Assembly: GCA_009599575.1 (NCBI GenBank)
Contig: VWND01000005.1
Coordinates: forward strand, 1,674,001 to 1,738,000
Direction of reading: 5' to 3'
Length of the DNA stretch: 64,000 nucleotides
From: Blumeriella jaapii
Taxonomy: Eukaryota > Ascomycota > Leotiomycetes > Helotiales > Drepanopezizaceae
In this document: positions 33,450 to 46,059 of the stretch, piece by piece
Layout of the letters: every line of letters starts with the position of its first letter
Numbering within the stretch: the first letter of the stretch is position 1
The notes under the pieces: generated by a model
Told to the model about the DNA's origin: nothing
What the model saw: the letters and a program-made list of their open reading frames with translations, nothing else
Database searches by the model: none
Made by a program: the position numbers and the translations under genes

Positions 33450-36400
33450 TGTGATCGGAACCTATAGGAGTCGCTCTTCTTGGGTCAGTAAGTAGGTAGG
33501 CAGCGAATTAGTGAATGTGTCACTCTGATTTGGCTGACCAACTGAACATCGATATGTGCATTGATTGGGCGGAGAATTAAAGCCAAGTCTTCCATTGGAT
33601 CACATGGAGTTGTTACCCTTGGTAAGAAGAAAGCCATCAAGGATATACAGACGTTGCCTGTGGAGAAAGATTGACCCGTAACGTTATAAAAACCTCGCTC
33701 TAGAGAACCGGCTGTTGGTAAGTTTGAGTAGCCAATAAAGCCTGGGATGATTCGGTTTTACCGATCACTTACCACGTGACTCTTCGTAGCGAGGCATTCG
33801 AGCTCTATATATATACACGTAGCCCCAACAGTACTGATGTTCCTCTGGTATATTAAAATAGACTTCGATATGCCTTCTGGGTTGCAGTCAAATCAAGTTG
33901 TGCTAACCTTATAATGCCAGTTTGGTGGTTTGCGTTGAGGTTTATTTTGATTTTCGTTTCATTTTGCATAGGGCTTGAGATCAAAAGAGGTTTTCATACA
34001 GGAGTCGCGACTTCAAGACAGAATTATGTCGTTGCAAACTGCTGCCAAAAAAAGATTTGTTGTCACTTCTTCTCTTTGATTTAAACAATCTTCTGTGGAG
34101 TCCTGCTTTCCTGGAATGTCGTTCCTTCTTTTAGAGCTTGCTTTTTAATTGTTTCCAGAACGTGGATTTGGCTAGCACCACGCACGCCCGCGTCCTTACA
34201 AGCTGTCATTCTCGACGTTGTTATGTTCTAACTCGTCCTAAAGGTGGAGATCTAAATTTTAGATGAGGACGCGCTTCAGATGTAAGGTCTTGATCCAAGC
34301 GATGTCAAGCTAATAAATAATCTGCGCACTTCGTAGTCTAAAACGTGGAGCTTGAGCTACGTTGATACTCCGTAGTATCTCTTCTCGCGCTTATTTTTGT
34401 GTCCATTCATACTTTATGTTGCGTCTATATCGAGAGTTAAGTATACAAGCTTTTCTTTTCACTGCGTGTCAAATCTCAATTCTAAAAAACGAGAATACCC
34501 AACCAACAGCAAAAAATTGTTAGAGTCAAACAATAAGTCCAGAGCGACGATTGATCTGGTAAACATGCTCCAGCTCTACTGATAGTAAGTTCCTGACAAA
34601 TGGACCTTCGCGTCTGCGAAATAAAAATCAAAAGTCATCTAAGTCGTGACGTTGTTGTCAACAGTATTGCGACTATTATCCTTTGATGTATTACCAATTG
34701 CCTATTCATGTAGAGGCTCGAAGTCAGCAATCACTATTGGTTCGGATTAGGAATCACAAAAATTGGGCGATGTTTTGAACTTGTGGTATTGAGTGATCAC
34801 CGGCTTTTTGTCAAGAACACAATAGCTATTCCGACTGAAGATGACGACATGAAATTTCTCTGATTTTCTTGCTGTTGCGCTTATCACAAGAGAGGTATAC
34901 AGCATGACATCGCGAAATTATATAGACCTTATCTCATAAGCACTAGCGAGAACTACAGAAGAAATTTTCCGAAGGAAGTAGGAGTCAAGGTAGGGGCGAA
35001 CCGAAAAAAGAAGCAATGAGGTGAATCAATCATATTAATCGCTCGGTAAGAAGCTGCAAAACACATCAGCCCGGCGGATCTTAAAGACATATATAAGCTT
35101 GTTCATAGCCACAGTTGTGAGCTAGGAGTAAAATGGCATAGGGGGAGTAAGTTGATCCTGAGGTCCTAGCTTACACTCTGCTTTTTTCTTCGCGAGCAGT
35201 ATGCAATAACAAAATGCTTGCATGAAGAATTATGAATGCTACTAATTACAGAGTTGAGGACTTGAAAAGTAACACTACTGTCAAGCGGCTGCTTGCTGTC
35301 AAGTCTTCAGTTGTCATCATCTTTGGACTTAGCGCAAAATTCGAAATATCCATCACAGCTTTCAGATTTGTTCTTTCAGCTACATCTCGATCCAGCTCGA
35401 ACGCAACTGCCAGGAAATGGTTTTCTTATTTACTTTTATTATATTCCAATTAAAAGGCCCCCAGAGGCCCGATCCATAATTCTTTCCTCTTTTCTCTGTA
35501 AAAGCCGCATATCAGCATAGGAATCAAAGTTCAGATAGCAATATCTAGCTTAGAAATTCCGTTTATTCTCTTTAAATATTAATAGCCAAAGCTGTCACAA
35601 TAGCGTAGCAGATGAAGATATAATAATCCAAAACTCGAGTCGTGATTATTGAGTTCGCCCTAATTTCGTCGTCTTTCACTCGCGTTATCAGATCTTTGCA
35701 TGCACAGAGCATTAGGAACCAATTACATAGCTACATTCCTGTTTCTCAGTAACAATTTCAAGAAAGGGTTACAACGCAACCTAGTTGAACCTGGATTTCC
35801 TTGAGAAGAGCATGTCTAGTAGTTTCTTGTCGAATTAGATATGTGGGGCCTACGAGACTTTCTCTTCCAGATGATCTGTTTTAGAAGTTGGTAATTACGC
35901 AGCTCATGTCATACCCAAGCCATTGTCGAGTTAAGTTGATTCCTTGACTCTTAATGGGTATTCTGACTTAGTTTCTGCCGCTTTGGATTTATTCTAAGTA
36001 TATCAAACGACCAGAGGGATAAGGCTTGTATAAGCTATAGCTGGCTAAAGGCGTGTGTTTTTTATTGGCAAGACAGCATTTCTGTGACAGGAAGCTTTTT
36101 CGCATGTTTAAGAACAAATCAAATAGGAAAAGAAAAGGAGCTTGCTTCTATACCCAAATCTATCAAGAGTCTGGGGCGTGATTCGCTTCTAGAACCTAGA
36201 ACCTGTATCCACTTCTAGCATTGCTTTGGTTTCGCTACGCCTGTTTTCTCATCACCTATATCAGACCTCTCGATTACGCAAAAATATAATTCTAAGGTTT
36301 AAGGAGATGTTTTCATTTAGTAAGGGGCGCTTTCAGTCTTCAGCATTAATCTGAGAATTGCAAGAAAAGTCATCAAACTATTGATTTTTCTACTCCAATT

Positions 36401-36950
36401 AGCTTATTTCGTGCTATTAATAAGCGTCCGAGCTTATTATCAATGATTTGCAACACCGTGCTATCAGAGAAAAAGATTTGGTTTCAGATTTGCTATTATC
36501 AATCGCAAACACAAATTTGACACCAATTTTAATTTACTTTTTATATAAATCCGACAACGAAAAACGGAATAGCAACAATTTACAAAACGATACATGGTTA
36601 TGGAATAAGATTGGTGGCATTTTGTCATGACGAGATTCTTGGTTTCCATTTGCACAATCCGGTCCTTGTCAGGCACCGCTTATTGCTTTTGCAAACGATT
36701 TCTCTAGGAAACCACTCTGGAACACGAGCGCGATACGCTGTGAGAAATATGATGGTATCGGTATAATCTGAGGCTGGCTTTATGTACTGTTTCGACTAGC
36801 GTTCTTTTTCCCCCCTTCCAGATGCTAAGAATGTATGTATTAACACAAAAAAAATTTTTTTTTTTTTTTTTTTTCTTTTTTTTTTGAAAAAAAGGTGAAT
36901 ATTCCCTCGCCAAGCTTAATCTGTATGGGTTTCCTATGAAAATACTATGG
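33450..36950. repeat. AT-rich, probably eroded repeat DNA
   Basis: About 3.5 kb with markedly lower GC than all flanking genes, dense stops in six frames, and many TA-rich words. This is the appearance of old RIP-mutated transposon sequence. I could not identify terminal repeats, a reverse transcriptase or a transposase motif, so the element type is open. It ends at a poly-A/poly-T tract. Confidence 0.4.
36846..36893. repeat. A8-T20-C-T10-G-A7 homopolymer block
   Basis: An A run passes directly into long T runs and back to A, near the right edge of the AT-rich interval. It could be the remnant tail of a retroelement. Confidence 0.6.
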
Positions 36951-39151
36951 CTCTCTCAAATCCCGTACATAGAAAGTAAACCTCAAGGATTTGAACAGTG
37001 GCTAATTTGATCTCATAAGCCAGTTCGCTTTAGGAAACCGTACAACCCCGCTCCTGATCTGTAAAGGTTTGCGCTCCTATTTCGGATGCTGGCGTACTTG
37101 GCCACCAAATCCGCACCACCCGAAGTACTGTACATACAGTAACCACAGCTCATGTCTTCCCCAACGTCGTGATCTTATTCGCTCACATGGTAGCGAGATT
37201 GTTGTCAACCGCATTTACACCATCAACCATGTACCGCGCGCGATCAACGATCTCAGCTCTGCTTTCCCACCCGCAGCACGACACCCAAAGTGGTACATAT
37301 ATGCAAGTGCGTCAAAGTAAGAAGAAAAAGATTCAGAATCGCCATATCAAGTCCCGCAAGAACGAGCTGGCTAAACCACACCGACACACCTCAGCCAACA
37401 ACCCACCTTGCTTGTCCACCGTCCATCGGCCAGAGCATCATGCATCAGACAACCCGCCCTCATCATCCATCCTGATCCCCAGTCTAGAGTTGTCAGATCC
37501 CTATCTACTTATACACGCCGCGTGTACCATTCTCTGAGAGTCCGAGTCCCGAAACGCTACTACCTGATTGCCTAACCGAACACAGAAAGTAGCAAGTAGT
37601 CACAGTTTCCGAACGTGGGGCGCCAACCGACATTGGCATGTATGTACAGTACAAACCCTAAGCGAGAGTCTCGTACTATAGGTAAACAACCCCCCTTCTC
37701 ACCGCTTCCACCAACCCTATAACAAGCCCCGATTCCGCACCACAACCAGCGCCGAAGGCTGCAAGATCGATCAGCTTCCCACGACGTCGCGAGAATTGCA
37801 TACATGCCTCCCAGTCCGAAACCCTCCATCCATCAGCGTCGAAAGAAAGCCTCCGTCCGCGTCCGTGTACAGTATGTGGGAGAACGCGGGCTAGAGATAT
37901 TCTTGCCGTGTAGCTAGCTAGCATCGGGGTCGGCATTCATGTGTACACCTTCCGAGCTTCATGAAATGTTCAGTGTTGGTGCTGTTGTCAATTTGCCTGC
38001 TTGCTTGCTGGCAGACACCCTCCCCCCACCACAAGATGGGTTTGTGGCACAAGTCTAGCGCCGAGCAAGCGCTTTTGGCGCCGGGTTACTCTTTTGATCC
38101 CTCACCTAGGTAAGGTAGGTAGGTATCTAGTAAGAACACAGACTATCCAGACCATCCCAATCCCGACAAGCACACAGCAAGTCCAGAACTGTAACCTGCT
38201 GGCCTGTACAGTAAGGTATGTATGTATGTATCAGATCCTCATGACGTATCTAATTCGTTAAAATGCTAGCTACTTGGGCGCCAGTTAACATTGTACTGTA
38301 AGTCTTATGTAATTAATAAACAGACAGAAAGCGAACAGGCTCCCAAACTGTTCTCACAACCGAGGCGTCGTCGGCGGCACCGGGCCAGTTAGTCAGTCGA
38401 GTGGTGGTAAAGCCGTTATTCATTTTCCTTTACTCGTAGTAAGTACCTACCTATAGGAAGGCAGTACTGTAGTACCCAAGCCAAGCCAGGCCCAATTAAT
38501 GGCTCGGGACTTCAGGTCCCACCTTGTACTGACTGTACTGTACTGTACAGTATGTCAGATAGTCGACAACTGTAGCTCTCCGAAATGGCTCGGAAAATGC
38601 CCAAGTCGCTGTTCCGTACTTCTTAGGTATGCTACAGTAGGTACAGTAGGTACCTTTGTTGAATCTTCCAATCGGGTTTGACTCGCAATACCGAGTTGTT
38701 CAATTGCCATCTTTCCAAAACCCGACCTCTCCTCCAAGCTGAGACCCAGGCCCAGGCCCAGGTCCAAACCAAACCAAAGGCCGAATTAGTCACCACGAAC
38801 CACCATTAAATGGCGCAGGAAAACCACCCCGCGAGTGATCCAGGCAGAGGAATCGACAAATTATACATTACTACCACTGCTCCACGTCAAGTACACCGTC
38901 CTATTCAGAAACTCTCGGCTTACGCCGCATTTCGCTCACAGCCTACTGTCTACAAGTACCGTCCGGGTCATCACCATCCCTCAGACGGTATTCCGGAAGC
39001 GCCACTCCACTGGGTATTTTTTTGTTTCCTCGCCACCAAGCAACCAAGTCCCAACCAGCCCTCCAGAAGTGAAGGAAAAAGAGAAAAAACAAAGCCTTCC
39101 ATCCTCCCTTCCAAGCCCATTCTCTATTCATACATTCGCCTCAGCCACCAT

Positions 39152-40952
39152 TCAAACATGTACCGCCTGCTGCACGTGCGGATACACCTGAATCATCCGG
39201 TGCCACAGATCCGGGTACTCGGTGATCAAAACCTGCGGATCGAACGCCATGGCCACGAACAAGGTCGCGACGCCGCTCTTGATAGGCACCAGGAAGATGT
39301 TCGCGATCTGCAGGCCGATGAGGAAGGCAAAGGCCATGACCACGGCCGTGAAGGCGTTGCCCTCGTTGTACTCGGGCTTGGTGAAGGTCAGGTAGAGGTA
39401 GGCGAGCAAGGAGCACAGGTAGGCGACGAAGACGGCGCCCATGCTGAGCACGGGGTTGATCAGGCACTCATTGACGAGGGCGTCGATGCCGCGGTCTTTC
39501 ATCATCGACCAGGTGGTCTGTTAGGCGCGTTAGTACCGAATTCCTCGAGGGAACGGGAGAGAAGAGGGCGTACCTTGGCAGCGGGCATATACGCCTTGCC
39601 GTACAACGCAATGTACGAGAACGCGTACTCGTTGATGAATTGGATAGCCCAGTCCAAGATGCCGATGAGGCAGCCCAAGCAGCAAAAGAAGATCTGGCCC
39701 AGGAGATTGCCCTGCGCGGCTTCGTTCTGTTGGGCGATGGAGCATGCTTGACGCAGCAGCTGGACAATGGCAACGAGTAGACTGCCGAAGCTGATAGAGC
39801 CAAAGCTGTAAGTCATGGAGCGCTTGAAGGCACCACGAGTAGCGCCCTTGGGGACCCCAGTTGGCTTTTGTGAGCAGAAGTACCAGGAGCCGTAGACGCC
39901 CGATATCGTAACGTGGATCACGTTCTTGATGACCTCCGTGATCCAGTATGCGGCGAACGTGATGAAGACGAGCAGTCCAATGACTTTGGCCTTGCTGCAG
40001 CTTCCACCACCAGCCTGACATCCTGGGGCGCCAGGGTAGTATTTGACGTAGATGGAGACCAAGGTGACCGAAAACCAGGCTGCGAAGGCTGTCGCGGTGA
40101 ATCCTCCAATGGCAGAGACGGCGAAGACATGCCCGTAGTTCTTGGACATCGATAACCGTCTGAAGTATCAGGACCGAGAAGGGAATGCGGGGGATCCACG
40201 AGATAAAGCAGACAATGTAGAAGATGGAGAACACGAGATAGACGACCCCGGCAGAGTACCAGCCGCGGGCCAGGTACAGAATGGCGGTGCCGACGCCGAA
40301 GACGATCTGCAGAATACCAGTGATCCAGATGGCCCTGCAACATGTCAGCAGGGCTTTCGGGAGAGGACGAGGAGGACGACTGACTGTTTGGTGAACGCGC
40401 GAATGATCCAGAAGTACGTCGCGGAGACCACATAAGCAACCGCCAGCACGAAAGCACTGCAGATGTCAGACTCATTCCTCCACACCTGGGGGCGCAGACT
40501 TACAACAAGATGATCGTGTTGGAGTTCAACGACACCTTGTTTTTACTTCCGTAGATGGCTCCACTCCCCCCGACCGCGTAGCCATGGATCGCCAGCCCGC
40601 TGACCGCCACGAAGCCACAGAACGTCGCCGCGAACAGGATCGCGGCCCACAGGTCATTGTACTTCGGCTCATCCAGCTTGAAGGTCTGCTCGAAGCCCGA
40701 GAGCTTGCCGTCCCCCGTCGGCGCCGCGTTGGCCGGCTGGCTGTGGGGGCCGTAGTTCGGCGGTTGCTGCGGGTATGGCTGCGCATATTGCTGAGGATGA
40801 GTCTGGCCGTATGGCGAGGGCGCGGCACCATCATACTGGTGATATGCGCCCTGTGGGTATTGGGGCTGTTGTTGCTGGTACGGAGCGCCCTGTTGCCCTT
40901 CCATGTAGTACGCGTCGGCTTGGCCGCCGTGCACCGGCTGTCTGTAAGCCAT
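39152..40952 (-). CDS. PNS1: PNS1-type choline-transporter-like membrane protein, one frame break
   Basis: Exons 40952-40504, 40456-40385, 40334-39574 and 39517-39152 give about 549 aa once a frame break is allowed for. The cytosolic N-terminus is rich in Gln, Pro and Tyr (QQQQPQYPQGAYHQYDG). About ten hydrophobic segments follow, with family motifs RIPFSVLILQTVIDV, GHVFAVSAIGG, SWYFCSQKP and SFGSISFGSLLVAIVQLLR. These match choline-transporter-like (CTL/SLC44) proteins, of which yeast Pns1 is a plasma-membrane member whose substrate is not firmly established. The joined exons are 1 mod 3. The frame changes at about 40146, where TVIDV should continue into SKNYGHV; loss of two bases (GA on the plus strand) explains it. 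A 40-nt GT-AG excision would also restore phase but would delete conserved residues. Confidence 0.9.
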
Positions 40953-41921
40953 GGTCGCCACGTCGCTGATACGAATGCTGCCGGGTGCGATAGCAATTGG
41001 GAGCGATATCGTGAGGATAGGACGAAGAAGCGATGTTGTCAATGGCAGAGAGGAGAGGAAGAGGAGTTGTCGCGACAGCTGGACCAGAAGTGCGACCAAC
41101 GGGCCGGCCACGCTAGCAGGTCGACTAGTGACATTGGGTCCATTCCATAATAAGTTGGATGGATTTTGATGTCGAGGAATCCTGGCGGATCACCACTCGA
41201 GCACCACTCGACACAATTAGAAGTTGTCATGGAAGTCTTCCACAGAGCTGCCCGTTTCGAACATGTGTGTCTGGAAATGTGGATCTTAAGATTCCGCAAC
41301 GGGGCCGTAAATGCACACAGATCTCGAGTGGCACAGCACAGTCTGATACACAGCTGAGCGCCTGTCGCCCGGGGAGGAGCGCGATCGAGGCAAAGGGAAA
41401 AGGGAAAAGGCAAAAAGGGCTGGGTTCAGGATCCCCGGCCAAGGATCTGTCAGAAAGCTTGCCTTGCGGACGCTGCCTGGGCGAACGATAATCCTTGGAC
41501 GCACGTTTGGATCACGGCGTGGCGGCGATGAATATAGAACGCGACGAATATAGAACAGCGAGTGAGTAGAGCCCATGAGCAGCAAAACGCGGCACAGGAT
41601 CTGGAGACATGGCATGGTGACGAGAGCATGGGAAGATCAAAATCTGTCAAACCACCGAATGCGCGTGGCGAGGATCCGAGATCAAAGAAAGACGCGTGTT
41701 ATGGGGTATCCGCAAAGGAACGCGACGTAGCTGTGGTGCTGTACAGTACAGCACTGTACAGTACAGCACTGTACAGCACTGTATACCCAGATCCATACGC
41801 CCGAGAAGAACCCCAGATCCTCCCAGCGCGGCCAAACATTCCCCCAATCCTCTCCCGTCATCACACACCGGCCACGTTGGTCGTCCATCTCCAATCTTCC
41901 ATGGCCCTCTAACCGCCATCA
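40953..41921. other. Intergenic, no gene seen
   Basis: Upstream region of the PNS1-type gene and 3' region of the SUR7-family gene. A tandem ACTGTACAGTACAGC cluster lies at about 41735-41785. Confidence 0.5.
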
Positions 41922-43030
41922 TCAAACACCTGCCCGTCTCAACCGCGCCTCGTCGCTTCGACGCCCCTTTCCAAACACCTTGCGGGTGGGCGACTTTTCC
42001 GTATACTCGCGTCTCTTGTTCCTCGTCCCGATGAAGAACTCCGCGACCCAGGCCATGGCAGCCAGAAGCATGACCGCGACCGCCGCCCAGGCAATCGCCA
42101 GGTACTTCTCGCCCCGGTGGGCGTAGGCGCCGACGTCGTTGCCGTACTTGTTGACGACGCGCACGGCTCTCGCTTGCACGTAGGTCACGATGGCGGCGGC
42201 GATGGCGAGAGCGAGAAAGCTGAGAGTCGCGAGGCCGAGGTTGCCGAAGGAGACCAGGCGCGAGCCGTGCGAGCAGAAGGCTGCGAGGGAGGTGAGGATG
42301 GCCAGGCCGGCGGCGGCGATGCCGAGGGCGTAGAGGACGAAGACGGCGTTGAAGGCGACGTTGAGCGCCTGGAGGCCGTCGTGGATGTCTTCCGGCCAGT
42401 GGATATCGGCGAGGCTGATGTGGAGAGGGCCGACGTCAAGTTGTTGCTCGAGGATCTCGTCGAGGTTGATGTCATCTACAGCATCCCGTCAGTCTCTCTC
42501 TCTCTGCGCTCGGCGTGGGAGCAGAGCTCACACATGGCCGTCCGATGCGTGCAAGACGTGACGTTCTTGGATGCCTCCCTCGCTGTCGCATTGGGCTTGT
42601 AGTCGCCGTGGCACAAAGTCATCAAGTGCAAGCTGTACCACTGGTTGATGCCCAGCTCCGCCGCTAGCTTGTCCGCAACATCTGATACCAGGTCGTCAAA
42701 CTCGCCCTCCACCGAATCTGTGACATTGTCCTTGATGTCGGTGAGCCAGTCCCCGATCCGACCAGCGGTGGATGTCGCCGTCGCTGTAGCTGCAGCGGAC
42801 GTGCTGGTTGCTTCTGAGTCGGCGCCCAGGATGTTGTGACCTAGGGTCGAGGTGTTGAGCTGTGGAGAGTTAGTCGCATCTTGCAGCCGCGGCGGGGAGG
42901 AGAAGAGACGTACGGTGATGATGTGGTAATCCTCCATGAAACTCGGCGTGCTACCTGCGAAAAGAGCCAGCATGGAAAGGATGAAGCCCACGATTGCGCA
43001 GGCCAGAGGGAAGAGAGCTGTGACACGCAT
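41922..43030 (-). CDS. SUR7/PalI-family plasma-membrane protein
   Basis: Exons 43030-42914, 42859-42532 and 42475-41922 join to 999 nt (332 aa) across introns of 54 and 56 nt. TM1 is near the N-terminus (LFPLACAIVGFILSMLALFAG). A large extracellular loop contains NQWYSLHLMTLCHGDY and, later, NVTSCT, the paired cysteines typical of the family, plus an N-glycosylation sequon. Three more TM segments follow (VFVLYALGIAAAGLAILTSL, LGLATLSFLALAIAAAIVTY, AIAWAAVAVMLLAAMAWVAE), then a basic cytosolic tail. Sur7-like proteins mark eisosome/MCC membrane compartments, whereas PalI/Rim9 acts in ambient-pH signalling; the sequence alone does not separate the two. Moderately sure of family, not of role. 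Confidence 0.85.
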
Positions 43031-44084
43031 GTTGAATCTGGAGGTAGCAGCGCTGAGATGTGCGGAAGCGAGAGAGCACAGTGGCAGGGAAGAGATAGCA
43101 TAGGGCTGGCAAACCGACGATACTTTGGTTCCTCTCTTTCTATCGAAATGAAAGAGAGACTCCGCCTTTGGACTCCAACTATCAGGATGTCTGACTGGCA
43201 GCGACATCATCCAGCCAACACACCCACAGTCCGTCGACTCACGCTCTTTCCAGACCGGGCCTCTCCCTGGCCCCTTGCACGCCGCCCGGACAGCACCACG
43301 CATCTGCATCTGCATCTGCATCTGCACCTGTTGTCCGACTCTCGACCTTGATTACTGGGAACGCAGAGACCTGTGGTCGTCGGCGCCGAATGGGAGCGCC
43401 GACGTGGGATGTCACGGTAGCGAGAAATGTTGGCCGTCATTGGTGTGACATAGCGAGAAGCGAGCGTGTTTGTTTGTTTGTTTATTTGTTTGCGTGTCCA
43501 GCCGAACCCTGCGGCTGAAGCAGGGGGCCAACAGCCAGTCCTCGTCATTCCAGTAGAACGCGGCGAAACGTTCTTCATGCGAGATTAAGGCGCTCTTTGT
43601 CAAGATATCGGAGGCCCGTCTCTGGGACCAAGGATTTGGTTCGCTTGGTCTTGGTCAAAACCTATCTAATAGCTGAGACGGGGAGTCGTCCCGAGAATAG
43701 AGACGAGTCCGTGGGCTTGCGTTCCTCATTCCTCAAGTACCTCCTCCTAGGACATTCGTTCGTCGGTTCGGAGAGGTAGGTAATCACCCTGCCCAGAAGA
43801 ATGAAATGATAAGGCACTATGTAAACAACGGAATCTTATTGCTATATTTTGATCGCTTCTCCAACCACCACATTTCTATGCTGCACAACAGACTGCGTTA
43901 ATCATTACCTATGACATTCTCGCTATCAGCGCCCATTCTGATCTCAAACATCCTCACGGACACAGCCCTTATTGATGCAGAGGCCATGTTCAATCTTGCG
44001 CCGGACACCAGGTTTCAGCCACGCTTCATTTCCCCCGCCTCCCCCGTCCCCCCCCCCCCCCCCAGAAGTTAGACCCTAACCGCT
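43031..44084. other. Intergenic, no gene seen
   Basis: Includes GCATCT hexamers (about 43300-43325), TTTG repeats (about 43468-43490) and a 16-nt C run at 44048-44063. Confidence 0.5.
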
Positions 44085-45786
44085 CTAGCTGTTGAGGTAA
44101 CTTCTGATGGCGCCCTGCAGCTTGTTGGCCCCTTCACCTAGCACTTGGGTCAAGTTCTCCAGATCATCACCCGCCGTGACACCGAACTTGCGGACGAAGT
44201 CTTTGGCAGCGCTCTCTAGGTCGCCGTACTCTTCTCCGGTCTCTTCCTCCTCAGGTCGGCCGAAGTATGCGTTGGACGAGATGGATGTGGCGCCCTCGAA
44301 TCCTTGGAGTCGGGTCTTTGCCTCGGCTTGAGCGTTGGGGTCAAAAGCGCCCTTGTTGAAGAATTCGTCAGACGAGATACCCTTTTGAGCACCAAACTTC
44401 TGGCGAGCATATTTTTGGTCGTCATCTGTAAAGTGTGTCAGCGAAAGCGACAACGTTGGTAGCACTTCTTCTTCTTCTTCTCACCTTCTTGAGTAGCCGA
44501 GACAGGACCCACGGACCCAAATCCACCCATCTTCTTCGGAGCGGCAGCAGCGGGCTTACTGCCTCCGACTTGTCCAAAGCCCAAGCGTCCCATGCCCATT
44601 CCAAGTCTCTCGACATCGCCAGTGTTGCGGTCCCTGCCTGTCCTTCCAGGGCTCAATGGGGTCGGAGACGCGATGCTGGAGAAATCGGCCGACTTCGTAA
44701 TTGGCTTCTTCACAGGGGCTTCCTCGGCATCGGGGTCGTAACCCAACTTCGCGATTCGTTCAGCTTCCTCTTTCGCCTTCTTCTCCGCGGCATCGAAATC
44801 AATAACATCCCCAGTGACTTTCTTTGCACCCAGCTTCGCCTTCTTGGCTCCCAGCACATTCGTCTTACGGGGTCCTGATCCAGTAGTGGCCGTTTTGCGC
44901 AGTGCGGCAGACGAGGTAGTGCGGCTCGCAGTCGGTGCCGCGGATCCTGCAAGAGGCGAAGGAGTTCGCGCGATTCCATTGCCGTTGCCATTTGCGTTCG
45001 AGGCGCCAGCGTTGAGGAAGGGAGAAGCAGTTCGTCCAATGCCAGGTGTAGCGGTCCGAGAAACCGGAGGCGTGGGCTTCTTGATCGCGGGCTTATCCCA
45101 CGATGAGAAGAAGTCGTCGTCAGGCTCGCCAGCTGGTGTAGCTGCACCGTCTGTAGGCCCATTGCCCATAACATCCGTAATGATCACTTGATTTGCGGTG
45201 CCACTGGACCACCACGTCAGCATGGGCGAAAGCAGGACTGTTCGAGGCTCTTACTTCGCAATATCCTTATCGGCCAGCGTGTTCAGGTACTTCTTGTAGG
45301 ATTCGGCCACAGACGAGCCGTACTTGGTCTTGGAGTCCTTGCTGGCCAAAGCAGCACTTCCACCGTGGGACTGGAAGTACTTCTTGATCGCCTCGTTGCC
45401 CCCCATCTTCATCAATCGCAGCTGGCGCCATTGCCATTCTACGCGCGCGTTAGTACCCACACGTTCCAAATGCCCATGTCAACACATACGATCAAGGTTC
45501 GTAGATCGAACAAAGGAGATGTGTACACCCAGATTTCGGTGGTTCGAGGAGCAGTCGAGGCAGAGGTAGATTGCGAACGGCACCGAGGTCCACGTAGGGT
45601 TGTTCTGTTTGCAGTCGAAGCAGACCTGGAGGGTTCGTGGTCAGTGTCGCCGTGCACAATAGGCTTCTTCGCCAGGGAGATCTGGCCTACTTTGTTCTCG
45701 GGTTTGGTCTTCAACTTCTGGAAAATCTGCAGTGATTCGGCCTTGGAGGCCATCTCGTTGTCTGCATTGCCATTGCTGTCGGTCAT
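44085..45786 (-). CDS. GLO3: ADP-ribosylation factor GTPase-activating protein, GLO3 type
   Basis: Exons 45786-45691, 45625-45490, 45438-45255, 45203-44485 and 44425-44085 join to 1476 nt (491 aa). The ArfGAP zinc finger reads CFDC...[19 protein letters not shown], giving C-x2-C-x16-C-x2-C and the catalytic Arg in HRNLG. GLO3/ArfGAP2/3 stimulates GTP hydrolysis on Arf1 during COPI retrograde transport from Golgi to ER. The middle is Ser/Thr/Pro-rich, followed by a basic/acidic helix with [18 protein letters not shown]. The C-terminus has the Glo3 motif region ([40 protein letters not shown]), which distinguishes it from GCS1-type ArfGAPs. An alternative start lies 11 residues downstream. It is divergent from TIM21 with only 273 bp between starts. 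Confidence 0.94.
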
Positions 45787-46059
45787 GATTGCTGCTGTTC
45801 GTAGATCTCGGTCGATGGGTTGTCTGGATTGGCAGAAGAGCAGATGCAAACCGGTCGTTGTAGTCCTGTCGGCGGAATTTGAGTCGGCAGTGAGCCAGAT
45901 TGTGGATCACACTAGAAGTTGCCACCTTGCCCGATCAGGCAGCGAGAATATCTCCACACCAGCTTGAAGCTTTGTGAAGCTTTGAGCTCCCGTCTACAAC
46001 ACCACAACTCGACTTTTCCTTGCATCCCCACCGTCTCGCGGGCTCTTCGGATTGCAGCC

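Larger units (their letters stand above)
33144..39151. other. Gene-free interval of about 6 kb
   Basis: No supported gene. The first 300 bp is probable 3' sequence of the WD40 gene. From about 33.45 to 36.95 kb base composition turns AT-richer and no frame exceeds 75 codons. From 37 to 39.1 kb composition recovers, with short GTACTGTAC and GGTAGGTA strings (37128, 38110, 38525, 38640) and CAGGCCCAGG repeats near 38750. Confidence 0.55.

Noticed and set aside
38810..39751. 313-codon plus-strand frame
   Set aside because: Antisense shadow of the PNS1 3' exons plus unique intergenic sequence.
40150..40200. 40-nt GT-AG intron to fix the PNS1 frame
   Set aside because: Would delete the conserved RIPFSVLILQTVID motif; a two-base deletion explains the data better.
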